Shown: piece after piece, positions 1 to 11,749 of the stretch | Numbering within the stretch: the stretch's first letter is position 1 | How the letters are laid out: each line of letters opens with the position of its first letter | Assembly (NCBI GenBank): GCA_001687465.1 | Contig: LVLI01000550.1 | Coordinates: 1 to 51,557, forward strand | Length of the DNA: 51,557 nucleotides | Origin: Halocafeteria seosinensis | Lineage: Eukaryota; Sar; Bigyra; Bicosoecida | Direction of reading: 5' to 3' | Made by a program: the position numbers and the translations under genes | Notes under the pieces: model-generated | The model's database searches: none | The model's input: the letters and a program-made list of their open reading frames with translations, nothing else | What the model was told of the DNA's origin: nothing

Positions 1-206
1 CCATGTAGAGGGACTATCAAAGAAACTATAACTGATATAATGAGCCATTCGCAGTTTCACCGTATAAAGGTTTATACTTAGACATGCATGGCTTAATCTT
101 TGAGACAAGCGTATGACTACTGGCAGGATCAACCAGGTTTCTATCGTTTATTGCACGGAGACACTCACTCGCTCACGCACGCACCCCCTCCAATAAAGGA
201 AGGCAA

Positions 207-226
207 AGAGAGAGAGAGAGAGAGAG
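207..226. repeat. (AG)n microsatellite in a gene-poor left edge
   Basis: A perfect AG dinucleotide run lies in the 1.25 kb left of the MSH5 stop codon. The rest of 1-1247 holds only short open frames on both strands with no recognisable domain. The longest ATG-started one is 481-756 (+), 91 codons. I see no convincing gene there. The stretch probably holds the MSH5 3' flank and the end or control region of a neighbour outside the window. Confidence 0.8.
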
Positions 227-1247
227 TATCCACAGACAATACACCTCGTTTCACCTTTCGCAAGAATGAAAACGAGATGCTCTCGGAAAAAAGAGTCATC
301 TTTTCACTGACAGAAACAATAGGTTAGGAGGACCTTTCTGAAGAAGGTGCCGTAACAACATCAACTTCATTTCCTGTAGCCTTCATTGCAACATTCCCCG
401 AATGCGACAGAAACATATGATCAAGATACATATCTTCAATTCATATATTACATGCCGTTTTCGAAGCAGGGTTGGTGTGAATGAACCCAACACTCGATTC
501 AATGATCGAGGGGTTGACATTCACCCAGGCCTCTGCTACTTTTGTGTTGTATGTATGCGATATCATTCAAGATATACAGTACAAACCGACCCACACTGCT
601 TCCTCTATGCCAAGCATAAAAATTGAAGCACCGATGGACTTTACCCTGGTTAACTTGATAGCTTTCGAGACGAAAGAACATCTTTCAGGCTCGTGGGAAC
701 CCTCAGAAAGAAGAATGTGCAACGGATCACACACTCTCAGACTGAAGCAGCTATAAAGTAATGCCACAGTTCGTCCGAAAACTGAACAATACTGATGGCT
801 GTAGGAGCTCTCGTATGTTCTCAACCATTACTGATCGAGAACTACTACTTCTACATATATAGCGCTATTTGTGTATTGCGTAACCCGGAGGAACGGACAG
901 CTGTAACGCTATCTCTGGGCAAACATGAGCCCCTCACTCAACGGCTCTATGCGCTTTCCGCTCCTGTCTGCCAGACAAAAAAGGACCGAACTTTGTTGAT
1001 ATTGCACCAGCGCTTGTTAGTATTGATGTATTTCGATAGATGGCACTATTAGATGGAGTATGTCTACGGACGAAATGTGAGGATTTGGAGGCATTGGTTC
1101 CTACCCGGGTACGCACACTGTGAGGGTCATACGATTCAACAGTTGCATCGGATGTTTCAACACACACGAAGGCCTCGTCCCTTCTCATAATCGTTTGCCA
1201 CGGTAATACCGCCCACACAATGGATTACCAGTGCTCAATTGCGGCTC

Positions 1248-4200
1248 CTAGTGCGGTTGCAAGAGTCCCCAAGCTTCTTTAAGAGCGTCGTTTCGAGTAG
1301 CACTGTCTGCAGATCTACTTGCAACCAAGAGCTTCCGAAGGACATTACTCAACCATGCATGTTCTTCTCTCTGTACGTCTGTGAGCCACGGTGCCAAGGG
1401 AAGATTGCGCGTGAATCTCTTCGATACGTACGATGCCCTCTCAAGAACATCCATGTGAACTCCTGCGAGTGCCGCGCAAGATAGTCCAAAGCTCTCATCG
1501 GCTACCCCTTTCTGGACTTTGAAGAGGGGCACTACCTCTTTAATGGCGTTGGGAGACTTGGGATCGCGTTCTTGAAACATTACTTTCATTTGCAAGAACT
1601 GTAATGGAATTGCTTCTCCAAGCATGAATGACTTGTCCTCTACCAGCTCTCCGGTTTCCCCAAGATGATACTTCAGCAAATTATGCTCGAATAGCTCGCG
1701 AAAGTGTGTAGTTGCAACAGTCTGTAAAGTAGTATGGAGTTCGTGTTGACTTGGTTGTTGCATACTTTGATCAGGAGACCTACCTTTGGCGGAGAAATGA
1801 TAGTTGAGCTCCGATCCAGGAGGGACCGTATCGTTGCTGCTAACAGAGAGACGCCGTCGCAAACGTTGGTTCCTTTTCCCTGAAGATAGGTTACGAATGG
1901 TTGATAACGGAGAAAAGTTTACTGTCCAGTGCAACGGTGGCTTACAAATTCGTCGATCAACAGAAGGGACTTTTCAGTAGAGTATTTTACCATCGACATA
2001 ATTTGGTGCAGTCCAATTTGAAATGAGGATAGATGACTTTGTGATCTGTCAATAGCTCAATGTTTTGAAGCCCCATAGACACTCAATAAGGTAGAACTTA
2101 CCGGATTGGTAGGTGGATTCTCGCGAATATTCTGTCAACGAGAGAGAGAGAGGCGGTGGTCGCCGGGACAAAGGATCCGATTTGTGTCATATATTGGATG
2201 ACTCCTGAAGGCTTCGTGTGGCTCGCGCCAGTATATGAAACCCATATATATGTTCATGGACTCTTACCTATTTGCTTCAGATATACCGACTTTCCGGAGC
2301 AGTTCGCACCTGACAAGAGTGAGATACTGGCTGCCTTTCCTTGTTCTGTAGAAGCACAAATCTGCCGGAAGACATACCGTGGTGCCATTATCAATCGTTA
2401 CATAGCACCTGTGTGTTCTTACTTGTACATCGTTGGGGACGTAATTGTCTACTGTGAGTTCTTGAAGAGGATGCCGCGCTTCCTGAATATGGTAAAACAC
2501 AATATGGTTTTAGTACATGTGCAGCGTCCCACAATATATTCGGCCACAATATTCGGTTTAGCGAACCTTTAACAAGATTCCGTTTTCATTGCGAATTTGA
2601 GGTCTGCAATAGTTGTGATCTTTTGCAACTTCCCCCAGGGAAACCATCACGTCCAATTCAGCTAGCTTTTGGTGAATGTTGATCAGCGTTCCTTCGTACT
2701 CAAGAAGCTGCACTTATGTATGGACGGCATTCTACAGAAGAGTGCGTTTTTTATGGAGACTATATCAGCCTTACTCTGTCTTCCAACTGCCACTTGATGT
2801 CCTCCTCCAGGGAATTTACGTCTCCGATTATGTCACCATACTCCTGCGGTGCAAGTATACCAATTCTCAGATTTGCTTGCCTTGGTTTGGGAATTAGATT
2901 ATTTGCATACCTCATCGAGTTTTTCCGTTGATGCGCATTTGAAGACAAGTTCCTGGGGAGTTTGATATTGCAGCACGTAGTCTGCCGGCGTTGATAAACC
3001 ATTGCCGATATCACCGTTTTCTCCTCGGGGCACTCGAACAACAAAACCACCTGGCATATACGCAATGCTCGACTGTTATAGGGCTGAGCAACTTATTTGA
3101 CATCTGCGCTTACTTCCGACTTGGAATTCGATACTCAGTGTCTGAAGACCGGGAGTAATCCGAAGTTCCTCCATTGCTAGGTCGTACAAAATATCAGGAA
3201 GCACCTGTGATACGGCGCGAATATAGTCATGACATAGGAATTGAAGATGCGATAAGACGCACCCGTATTGTTTCTTTTTTCTCATCCAGCAGAGGATTGA
3301 CGCTCGGTTGTACGGTGAAAACGAAGTCTTGAGTTCTTTTATTGGCGGCAAAGTCTATTACACTGCAGTATGGTTATTCAAAGACGATCAATAATCTTTA
3401 TCAAGAGTCCGCAACGTAGTATCTCACCGCTCGAGCTGTAGAATTATCTCTTTCGTTTTGTAGCCGAGGGTTTCGTATATTTGCCTCAGCGTTTCCGAAG
3501 TACTTCCGTCCCGAGGCGATTGCTGACTCAACCTCAGCGCCCTAAAGGCGTCAGCAAGCGAGGAGTGGACTTCTGTCGCTGCTTGGAGAGTATTGTATAT
3601 CCACAACCAATCCTTGTCTCTGCACGATCATCATGAACACTAAAACGATCTGGTGCGTTGTGTGTGCCCTTCGTAGAAACTGCAACTCAAATTCGTACGT
3701 GTGTACAGCTCGCTTCATTCTGCTTAAGGACTTTATTAAAGATTTCACCCTGCTTAGCGTGGAAGTCAGGTTGGCCACTAGCTTTGGTTCCATAGTCTTC
3801 ATGGCTATTATGTCTTCGATCGCATCCAATCGATGATTAATCACCTGTGAGACTATGGTTACGTATTTATTCGACTTAATAATGTATCCGTACGGTGGAA
3901 ATACCTTTTCGTCCATTGTCGGTTTCATCATCCACTGGTGCAATTCGAATTTTCCTATTCCGCTTCGACAGCGATCGAGAAGCGCGTAAATGCTAAAGCC
4001 TTCCTTGCTGCGCCCCTTTCCTTTGACTTGAGAGGGATGACATTCTTCGCTAACGATGTTCAGCGCCTCGATGCTACTCTGTAAAAATGCACCACTATTT
4101 TTTTCTGACGAATTTTAGCCCTGAAATACATTATAAACTTACAATGTCTACAATACAGTAGTCTTCAATGTTAATCAACCGAATCTGCGCCACCGCAAGT

Positions 4201-5292
4201 CTGGTCGTGTCGGCAAGACCGATAAATTTCATCCGTTTAAGGTAGAGAGTAATCCCACCAAGAGCTCTTATCTGCAAGAACTCATCTTTTGCGACAGCTA
4301 GGCTACAATGCCGCTGGGCCAATAATAATTTACCTGAAATGAATCAAAAGAATTCAATAGGTGAAGTGCTGTCATAGAGCTGCGTGTCCCCGACACAGTT
4401 AATTGGCTCAATACACTTCGGCATTTGCTCTCCTTGTCTGGGCATTATAAACATTCCCAAGTTTAGTGGAGGGTGGATTGTGCACGCGATCAATCTTACA
4501 ATGTGAATCAATAACAGTTTCGAGAGTTGTCCCAGAGGACAACCCAGGACCTTCGTGACAGATTAAATCAGCTGATAGTAGTTTCTGTGGTAGTATGCTA
4601 TGCCTTGATTGACAATACGATACGAACACCGTTTATCGCTCAGTCTAGCAACGTACCACCGTTGGACGTGATGCCGCAATTACTTGTGGCCGAGGTTGAA
4701 AATGCTGCTTGATACTCCTCATAGTAGAAGCTGCGAGCGGAATGTACACATCCGGAAGTTTGCGGAACAATTAGGCTCGGTACCACTGCATGTACCTAAG
4801 TCATTCCATGTCGTCTTGGCAGGTATAATGTCAATACAGTCAGTTTCCGTAAAATAAATGGCCGCGGCCAAATTAATCACTCTGCGAAGATCATGCCGAG
4901 CTGTCCATCTCCACTGCATCTTCCAGAATCAACTTCCTCGCACCTTGATGATTTTTCGACTTCGGCGTAGATGAAAACAATGGGTTCATCCTCACTCCTC
5001 TGTACATAACCAATACAGTAGCTGATTAACATGGTCGAGGCTCTTGTACCGTGCCATTCGCGCATACCAAGACAGTGTCTACTTCCTGAGTCAGCTCCAG
5101 CGTTGAGCTTTGCTGTGTTTGTCCAAGAGTCCCATTCTCTCTCTGGGTCAGCGTGGAAGTTTGCAATTCCTCTGATGAAGCAATACCAGGTTTACCATTC
5201 TCCTTTGTGTGTGCTTGTGAGGCTTCGCTATTTTTATCAGAATGAACTCCCTTGGTTGAATCAATTCTTCTTTTTTTTGCGTTCTCTTCCAT
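1248..5292 (-). CDS. MSH5: MSH5, meiotic MutS homologue (multi-exon)
   Basis: MSH5 pairs with MSH4 as a clamp that stabilises meiotic crossover intermediates; it is not a mismatch-binding protein. Visible parts in order: an N-terminal exon starting at the ATG at 5292 (MEENAKKRRID), a connector region near 4320-4130 (LQIRALGG), a lever segment near 4080-3890 (EECHPSQ, ELHQWMMKPTMD), a clamp region near 2800 (GDVNSLEEDIKWQ), and the motif EARHPLQELTVDNYVPND. Walker A reads SGANCSGKSVYLKQ, then GSFVPA, DRIFARI and Walker B LLLIDEFGKGT. VATTHFREL and a C-terminal KVQKGVADESFGLSCAALAG follow. I resolved the last exons as 2482-2423, 2361-2268, 2204-2102, 2045-1946, 1879-1784 and 1721-1248. All phases agree. 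Exons upstream of 2500 are less certain. The motif set and the lack of an N-terminal mismatch-recognition domain favour MSH5 over MSH2, MSH4 or MSH6. Confidence 0.9.
2140..2152 (-). repeat. Coding (CT)6 microsatellite in the MSH5 ATPase domain
   Basis: A 13-nt GA/CT run lies inside the MSH5 exon 2204-2102. Read on the minus strand it encodes Ser-Leu-Ser-Leu between the conserved GSFVPA and VDRIFARI motifs. The frame is intact with six repeat units, so this copy is coding and not a splice-site polypyrimidine tract. Confidence 0.75.
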
Positions 5293-5362
5293 GGCTGTAA
5301 ACGTGCCTAAGCGCTCGGAATAGCGTGTATTCACTGAGAGCCGCCGTGTTTCTGACAACATG

Positions 5363-5402
5363 TGATCCACTACCAACTACCTTATTCCACTGTTGTGGAT
5401 CA
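5363..5402. repeat. 8-bp inverted repeat upstream of MSH5
   Basis: TGATCCAC at 5363-5370 is repeated in inverted orientation as GTGGATCA at 5395-5402, with a 24-nt spacer. It lies about 70 bp upstream of the MSH5 start codon, between MSH5 and a possible divergent plus-strand gene. A regulatory role is only a guess. Confidence 0.4.
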
Positions 5403-5440
5403 ATACGAAGGGAATTGGAGTCTGTGTTGAATTCTTCTTT

Positions 5441-6165
5441 TCAGGTCGAGCGGAAACCGCCCACTAGAGAGGAATCATTTTGTCATTTTGAAGAGACAAA
5501 TGTCGTAAAATCTTTTTGGCACATAGGGTAAAAAATCCTTTCCCTTCTTCAATAGGAGATAAACGCTATCAAGTCAAAATCTACACAGGGTATACTAACT
5601 ACGAACAGTTGTAGTGCAGAACGAATTTCTCGAATCCTTCCATTCTGGAACCCTGGTTTCCATACTGATGCACGGTATTAAAGTGCTATCCCTACTGACG
5701 AGAAAGTCCGATTCCCAATACAACAGGTTGTGCAAGCATTCCGTGAGGTACCAGCTATACCGTGTTGGCTAAAGACCCCGGTACCCGCAGGTGCTCGTAA
5801 ATTAGCGCAGTCTCTTCCGGCGACGGCGGCGTCTATGGTTGCATGGGCGTTTTCCATGATTTGCCTGCAGCAGGCAAATGTAAGAAGGTTAAATCAATTC
5901 AAAGATAAATGCCAGAAGCAGAACTGTCGTACAGGTACCTGGTAGGCTCTTACATTCTTTGGTTCTCGTCCATTTCGGCCGCAATGTACCATGTTTTCTG
6001 GTTCTTTTTCTGTTCCATAGCTTATTGTATTCCTCTTCACCATTCCAGGTAGCATATTATAGGGCGCACTTTCGTTGTCAGAAGGGCTCATACTTCGGAG
6101 TGGGAAGGGGTGTCCTTGTTGGGGCGTACACTGACAAGCAGTGGCATACGGCATGGATCGCGTAG
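5441..6165 (+). CDS. Possible small multi-exon gene, unidentified
   Basis: This is a tentative model. There is a strong acceptor (TTCTTCTTTTCAG) ending at 5440 and a TACTAAC branch-point-like sequence near 5592. An open frame at about 5730-5879 ends in GCAAAT before a gtaag donor. A pyrimidine-rich acceptor at 6048 leads in phase to a final exon, 6049-6165, ending in TAG. The last two exons join as ...MVAWAFSMICLQQAN then VAYYRAHFRC...HTAWIA. The first part is hydrophobic and could be a membrane segment. I could not find a certain start codon or resolve the upstream exons, and I do not recognise the family. The alternative is non-coding sequence between MSH5 and the coiled-coil gene. Confidence 0.3.
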
Positions 6166-6474
6166 CTGCATACCAACGTCAAACCTCATGATCCACGTGA
6201 TGCAATTCATATGTGAGTTGGTTTCTTGATGCCAACTTACAGCATGAGGGTATGTTGGCCATCAGCCTCTGACGGCCATGTTTCGCCAGGAGGTGGAGCA
6301 TCGTACCCTTGCTTTACGATGGCGTACTGTAACTAAGGTATATCCCTTAGTGCATGTATAGGCAGAAATGACTAAAATCTCAGTTAAAATATCAAGCAAA
6401 TCTTCAAAGTGTATTGCACTACTATATATCATGGTAGTCGTACCAGGCCCTATCCACGGGTGATCGTGTGTCGA

Positions 6475-9400
6475 TCAGACCATAGCTTCCCCCGCGGGGA
6501 CCCCCAGGCTGGCCACTTGCGATCTAAGTTTCTTCGGTGAACTTCTGAAACGATCGCTATTGTTTTCAACATGAATATTAAGTGCATCAAAATAATTATC
6601 GGAGGACATACTGGGATCGTTGCCGTAACAGCCACGGTATCTGGTCCGGTCCACTTCCTCGGCGCTGGGCAATTCCTCAGGCTCCCGATCTCGCTTCTGG
6701 CTACCACAGTTCTCAGCACGATATGCACGACCAAACTCATCGGTCAGAGTTGTTCTCTCTCTTTCCATGGAGCGAATTTGGACAGAAACTTTCGCAGCCA
6801 TTTTAGAGCGCCTTTCCTCGCGATTGTCGTTCCACCCCTCTAATGATTTCTTCAAATCATTCAACGACAGTCTCCTCTGCGAGCTCAGTCTGCTGACCTC
6901 TTCCGATGCTTTTCTCAGTGAGTTAAGATGTCTCTGTAACGTCTCATTGGCCTGCTCCAGTCGTTGTTTATTGCTTACGCAATCAGTTGAGGAGGTAACA
7001 AGAGAATTCACTTCTCTCAGTGTAGCTGCAAACTCCTCTTCAGCACGTAGCACTGTCTGTTTGTTCGCTGAAAATTCCTCTTCCAGCGATTTCACGTTCT
7101 CGAATTTTGCACGCAGCTGTCCCATTTCAGAGACGTCATCTTCAGAAAGCAGTTCTTCGGCAACACCTCGTTCCATTTTTTCGGAGGTTGACCAATCCTC
7201 ATCAAACTTCTTTTCCGCTTCTGACATCTTGGAGAGTACTTTGGATTCCATGGATTCAATTACCTTCGATTTCATCTCTGTCAGTTGATGCTGTTCTTGC
7301 AAACGATATATACTGGCGCTTGTAGCCACTAGCTTCCATAAAATCTGAAGAGTTGGTGGTCCTTTCTCGATGTGGAGGTCGAATGACCGAGTGAGTTCAA
7401 CGACCCGAGCATGCAGATTGAGTAACTCGTTTGACGGTCTTGATGCACTATCGATCTTTTTTTCGGATAGTTCCTTCAGTTTCCCATGGTGGCCATATAT
7501 CAAACCTACAATATCGCAACAATCCCCTAAAATGGCAACCAGCTGTGAAGCAGAGTGGAATGCATCTTGTAGGATTTGGTTATCGTTGGCTTTACTGTAG
7601 TTAAGATCCTCAGACAATTCCTTGTTGAAATCCTTAATGGAGTCCCACGCTACGGATGAGTGCCTTCGTTTAGCAATCATCCTAAGCGACCAATTTAGGT
7701 ACTCGCAGGCCAAATTTATAGAAATGTTGCTTATATCTTTCACACTGTTAATGCTTTCCAAATTACCCAGCGCGCGACTAATCTGGTCACGCCGCCCAGA
7801 AGGAAGAGCATCAGCCATGTCAACACGTTCAATACTGTTCAATTGGCGCGCCTTAGTCACATTGCGTTCCAGTGTTAACTTCAGTGCACTTCTATCATCA
7901 TCGAGGACTGTTGCCCTGCGTTGCTGTTGTGTACAACGGTATATATCATCCAGCATTTTGGCCGGGAAGTAAGCTTCCTCGATTTCTTTCAAAAATGAAG
8001 TGCAACTCAAAAGAGCACATGCAATAGCATTATTTTCCAATAACGTTAGATCGGCAACGGCTACTAAGGTCATAACACCTAGCGGATAGTTAACGTAGTT
8101 AGCTTTGTCGACCGTAACACTAGTCGTAGTGTCAGAACTATTCTCCGAGCTCTCCAGTACCTTAGCCAGCATATCAAAAATACACTCCTTTGCCGAGCTG
8201 ACAAATCGAGAGCAATGTCGAACAATTACACTAAGGTTCTCTAAATTTTGCCGAAATGCTTCCAAATTTTCTCGGTACGTATGGTACTCTTTCCCACGCT
8301 TGCTTTTATAGTGTTTGTATGTCTTGTTCGCTTCGGACGAAAAGTCTTTAAGTCTGGAAACATACTGACACTTCCTCGAAAACTGGCTGAAGGAGCTGGG
8401 GAGATCGTCGGATGCTCTGTTCTGAAGCGAGCTAACAGATTCTCTAGCACCACCTAGCTCGGCAACGCAACGTTCCAAGTCTATTGGTAAAGATAAGTTA
8501 CTTGCAGTTTGTTCCTCGTCGTCATTTAGAATTTCGTCAAGCACGGTGCGGCTGGGTCCGTGAAACTGCCTTTCCTCATCGACGCGATCGCACCACTCTT
8601 CGTGGGTCTTCGTTAACATTGCGATGGCATTCTTCACAGCAGCGTCTAATTTGCTTACTTCAACGGCCTCAGAAAGTTCTTCGCAGGAAGCATCATATTC
8701 TTGTTTCGTCGATTTCAAAGCTTTCAGGCTTTTGTCCCATCGTGCCGAGTTTACAGTATCCAATACATACTTATAGCTCTTCTCTATGGTGCTATATATG
8801 TTTTGGGCTTCGTCAAATAACATATACAACTCTCCGGCGTCATAGAGCCGTCGCAACTTCTTATCGACTGTTTCAGTCGTTTCAGAGAAACCTACTGCAT
8901 GAGCCTTCGCCCATTGATGAATTCCCCTCTGCATTATTTTTATAGAGTCTTTCCCCTCTTGGTAGCTCTTGTCGATAGATTGCCCTGTAGACCCGACAAA
9001 AAGATGCGCGAGGGAGATCAAGCTCGAGAGCAAGTTGTTGGCTTGTGTCTCTGATTCTCCTATGGCACCTAATGCCCTGTGGATACCTTCAAATTCTTCA
9101 AGCTCTTCCTCCTTAATCGATTGGCGGCTTTGATCTAGATGCTCAAAGCACGCACCGGCGAGATCTATTAATCTAGAGCATCGCTGATAGAAGTCTTCGC
9201 ATTTTTGTAACTTTCTACGCGACTCACGCTGTTCAAATTCAACACGACGTTGGCGGTCTTTATCCCTCTTTTGGACTTGACTCTCCGAGAAATGATCAAC
9301 GGTATCGACGAGGATTTGAAGGGTGAGGAATGAGCGCGAGTGTTTTGACCATTCTAGGGTGGAATACTCGAGTAATCCAAGAGAGTGGAAACAGTCCAGA

Positions 9401-10440
9401 GCACTGGAGAATTGCACAGCCGCATCAAAGGATAGCGACTCTTCTGAGCCGTTCTCTATTTCGGCGAGAAGGTCCAAGGCGGAAACGGAGTTGATGTCTC
9501 GCTTTGCTACCTGATGCTTCTCAGATTGTTCCGTTTTCAAGGTAATGCTGTTTGATAGGGAGCTTCGGGGTATCTCACCAGCACTGTAAACGCACAAACG
9601 AGCGACGTTGAGTAGCCTTCCTAATAATTTCCCCAATTTTGAGTTGTTGTCAAGAATTTGTTCGCCTGGTGCATTCGGTAAATCAAACCATTTACAGGAA
9701 AGACCCCTCAAGAATATAGTCGTGGGCATGTTCTTGTACTGGTCCAGCAAGGATGCAACACCCGCGGAAGCATCTCCGTGTGATCTAACCCTTGATAAAA
9801 CTTCGTTCAGAGCACTCTTTATACTGCTTCCTGAGAAGTATGCAAAACACTCAAGGAGCAGTGAAACTCCCCTTAGGTATGGCTGGGCAGTGACAGCCAA
9901 GCGCTTGCCAGACACGTAGAACGTTTGAGCGTCTAGGCCATACGCCAGGGTATTGCAGTCACAGTCCAACTTGTCAAACAAAACTAAGAAACTAGCAACA
10001 GGAGATTCGTGGAATTGTCTGAGGGATGGTATCATAACACACACCATATTTGCATATCTCTGGTTCGCATTCATTCCAAGCCACCGAGGTACTTACTTTG
10101 TTTGGGCAGCCATATCTGAATCAGAGCCTTGCATCATTTCCCTTATACATTGATGGGTTTCCCTTGTCTTCTTCTCAAGGGTATTCGAGACATCGAGGAT
10201 GCTCTTTGGGGTTCTTCGTAATTTATGCTCTACCAAAGCCTTGAGCTGCTGCTGCAGAGTCCAGGCAAAACTTCCTGTCATTGCGTTCTCACTGAGCGAT
10301 GTATTCCTGTCAACATTCCCGGAGGAGTGATAACAGTGAATGAGCAACGAAACATCCTTTCTAAGTATGAGGTCATCTTCCTCTGCAAGAACGCCTTCAG
10401 TATGTCGACTGATCCCATACTCTAATTCGACGAGAGACAT
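6475..10440 (-). CDS. Large coiled-coil protein, unknown function
   Basis: Two exons give about 1,295 residues. Exon 1 is 10440-10097, beginning MSLVELEYGISRH, the first true ATG of the frame. Exon 2 is 10018-6475. The 78-nt intron keeps phase; an acceptor 39 nt earlier would also keep it. The N-terminal 350 residues look globular and helical (LDCDCNTLAYGLDAQ, YLRGVSLLLECFAYFSG). The middle and C-terminal regions hold long charged heptad stretches, for example around 9290-9180 and 7300-6780 (EEEFSANKQTVLRAEEEFAA). The tail is polar and basic. No catalytic motif or transmembrane segment is visible. A structural, tethering or cytoskeletal role is plausible, but I do not recognise the family. 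Exon 1 is the source of a partial duplication 0.4 kb upstream. Confidence 0.8.
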
Positions 10441-10741
10441 TCTTTGGATCACTACAGGTTGATTAACGCCACAAAGAACACATGCATGGGTTAAGTTGCC
10501 ATTCTACGCTTACTGAGTATATTTCCTGTGGTATGACAATCACTTTAATAGCGCGCAAGATGCAACACATGTGCTTTCAGTGGCTACCACTTTACTGCGA
10601 CCGCGGTGGAGAGTCGGACTGAGAGACTCACGAAGGACATTCAACTTGATGCCCTGTCAACCGCTGATTGTTTGCTGATCAGTACAAACTTGGGAATTAT
10701 CAAGGTGTACATTTTATTCATTCAAGTAAGCTTTAGAAGCA

Positions 10742-10788
10742 AGGCAAAGCTTTCTGTCATTGCGTTCTCACTGAGCGATGTATTCCTG
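10742..10788. repeat. Partial duplicate of exon 1 of the coiled-coil gene
   Basis: These 47 bases match 10263-10309 at 45 positions, in the same orientation. The source lies inside coding exon 1 of the minus-strand coiled-coil gene. The copy lies in its upstream intergenic region and the flanks do not match. It is a small segmental duplication, or the trace of a larger, decayed one. The rest of the gap 10441-11749 contains short open frames only. Confidence 0.85.
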
Positions 10789-11416
10789 CACAGCCACATG
10801 ATATGTGCATACATGTATGTGAGAACTGTCTTCTCTGTCCACCGGCACACGTTGCCACAAAGTACAGAAGTATCTGTCAACGTGGGGATGCTGGATCGAT
10901 TTCAGGAAGGGTTCACACCTGTCACACTTCGTGATCTATCGCAGCGTGTAGACTGTAGATGACTTTCGACAGGACAAGAGAACTGGAGAAGACCCCTGGA
11001 TGAGTCTTGGATGCTGAAAACGTATGGAAGCATTTTTTCGGAGTTATTCACTGTACTGTGTCTTTGTAAGAAACCAATAGGAGTCAGTACCACGTGCAGT
11101 ACCAGCATAACCAACACCACACTCACAGTGAACCTCTTTACATTGAATTCACACATGATACGGGAGGTGATAATGTAGCTTCATTTCCTTCCCATAAGTT
11201 CGTGGTTTTCTTGTAGCACGAGACTTGTACATAGGGCATTGCTTGTTGATTTGGCCACACTCTGACACTGCTGACACCTGTGACATACAGATACATGATT
11301 CATCAGCCGCATAGCACCCACTATCTTTCTCATACATTTATCGTGGAACTTGTAAGTGCTTGATTTTTGGTAATTTTTTATTTATGTTTTTTAGCTTTAT
11401 TGACGCAACGTGCCAC

Positions 11417-11431
11417 TGATTCACTGAATCA
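11417..11431. promoter_or_regulatory. Perfect 7-1-7 dyad upstream of the PX-AGC kinase
   Basis: TGATTCACTGAATCA is a perfect palindrome around one central base. It resembles the kind of dyad bound by dimeric transcription factors such as bZIP proteins. It sits about 320 bp upstream of the kinase start codon and directly beside a second dyad. Function is inferred only from symmetry and position. Confidence 0.35.
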
Positions 11432-11433
11432 TT

Positions 11434-11453
11434 GAGTCTCCGACGGGAGACTC
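11434..11453. repeat. Perfect 8-bp hairpin with 4-nt loop
   Basis: GAGTCTCC and GGAGACTC flank the tetraloop GACG and can form a stable stem in DNA or RNA. It lies two bases after the TGATTCA dyad. It could be part of the kinase 5' control region or 5' UTR, or a small structured RNA. No run of T follows it. Confidence 0.5.
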
Positions 11454-11749
11454 TTCGTTCAAGCTGGCTTTTCCGCAGCAGCGGGCCGAGGAGTCAAATC
11501 CAATAGACACAAGGCGGTTGACTATTGGTGTTGTTGGAGCGACAGCGTTTAAGATCGCAAGATCTTGTGACAGTTTATTATAAAGTTGCATGTGTTTGAT
11601 CGCACTCGCAAGCGTAATCGCATTGCTCTATATTGCTCAACCTACTATTACTACCGACGAACAAGGGTGAGAAGTACAGTCCAGACCACGGAAACAGGTC
11701 TGCAGGTCTGTCCACAAACCAAACTAACCCATAGGATAACCTAGTGTTG

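Noticed and set aside
2142-2152. CT run read as an intron polypyrimidine tract in MSH5
   Set aside because: Counting the repeat exactly shows that the frame runs through it from GSFVPA to VDRIFARI without an intron.
11149-11337. A 62-codon Cys-containing minus-strand ORF
   Set aside because: It is short, without splice support, in an intergenic region, and within chance expectation.
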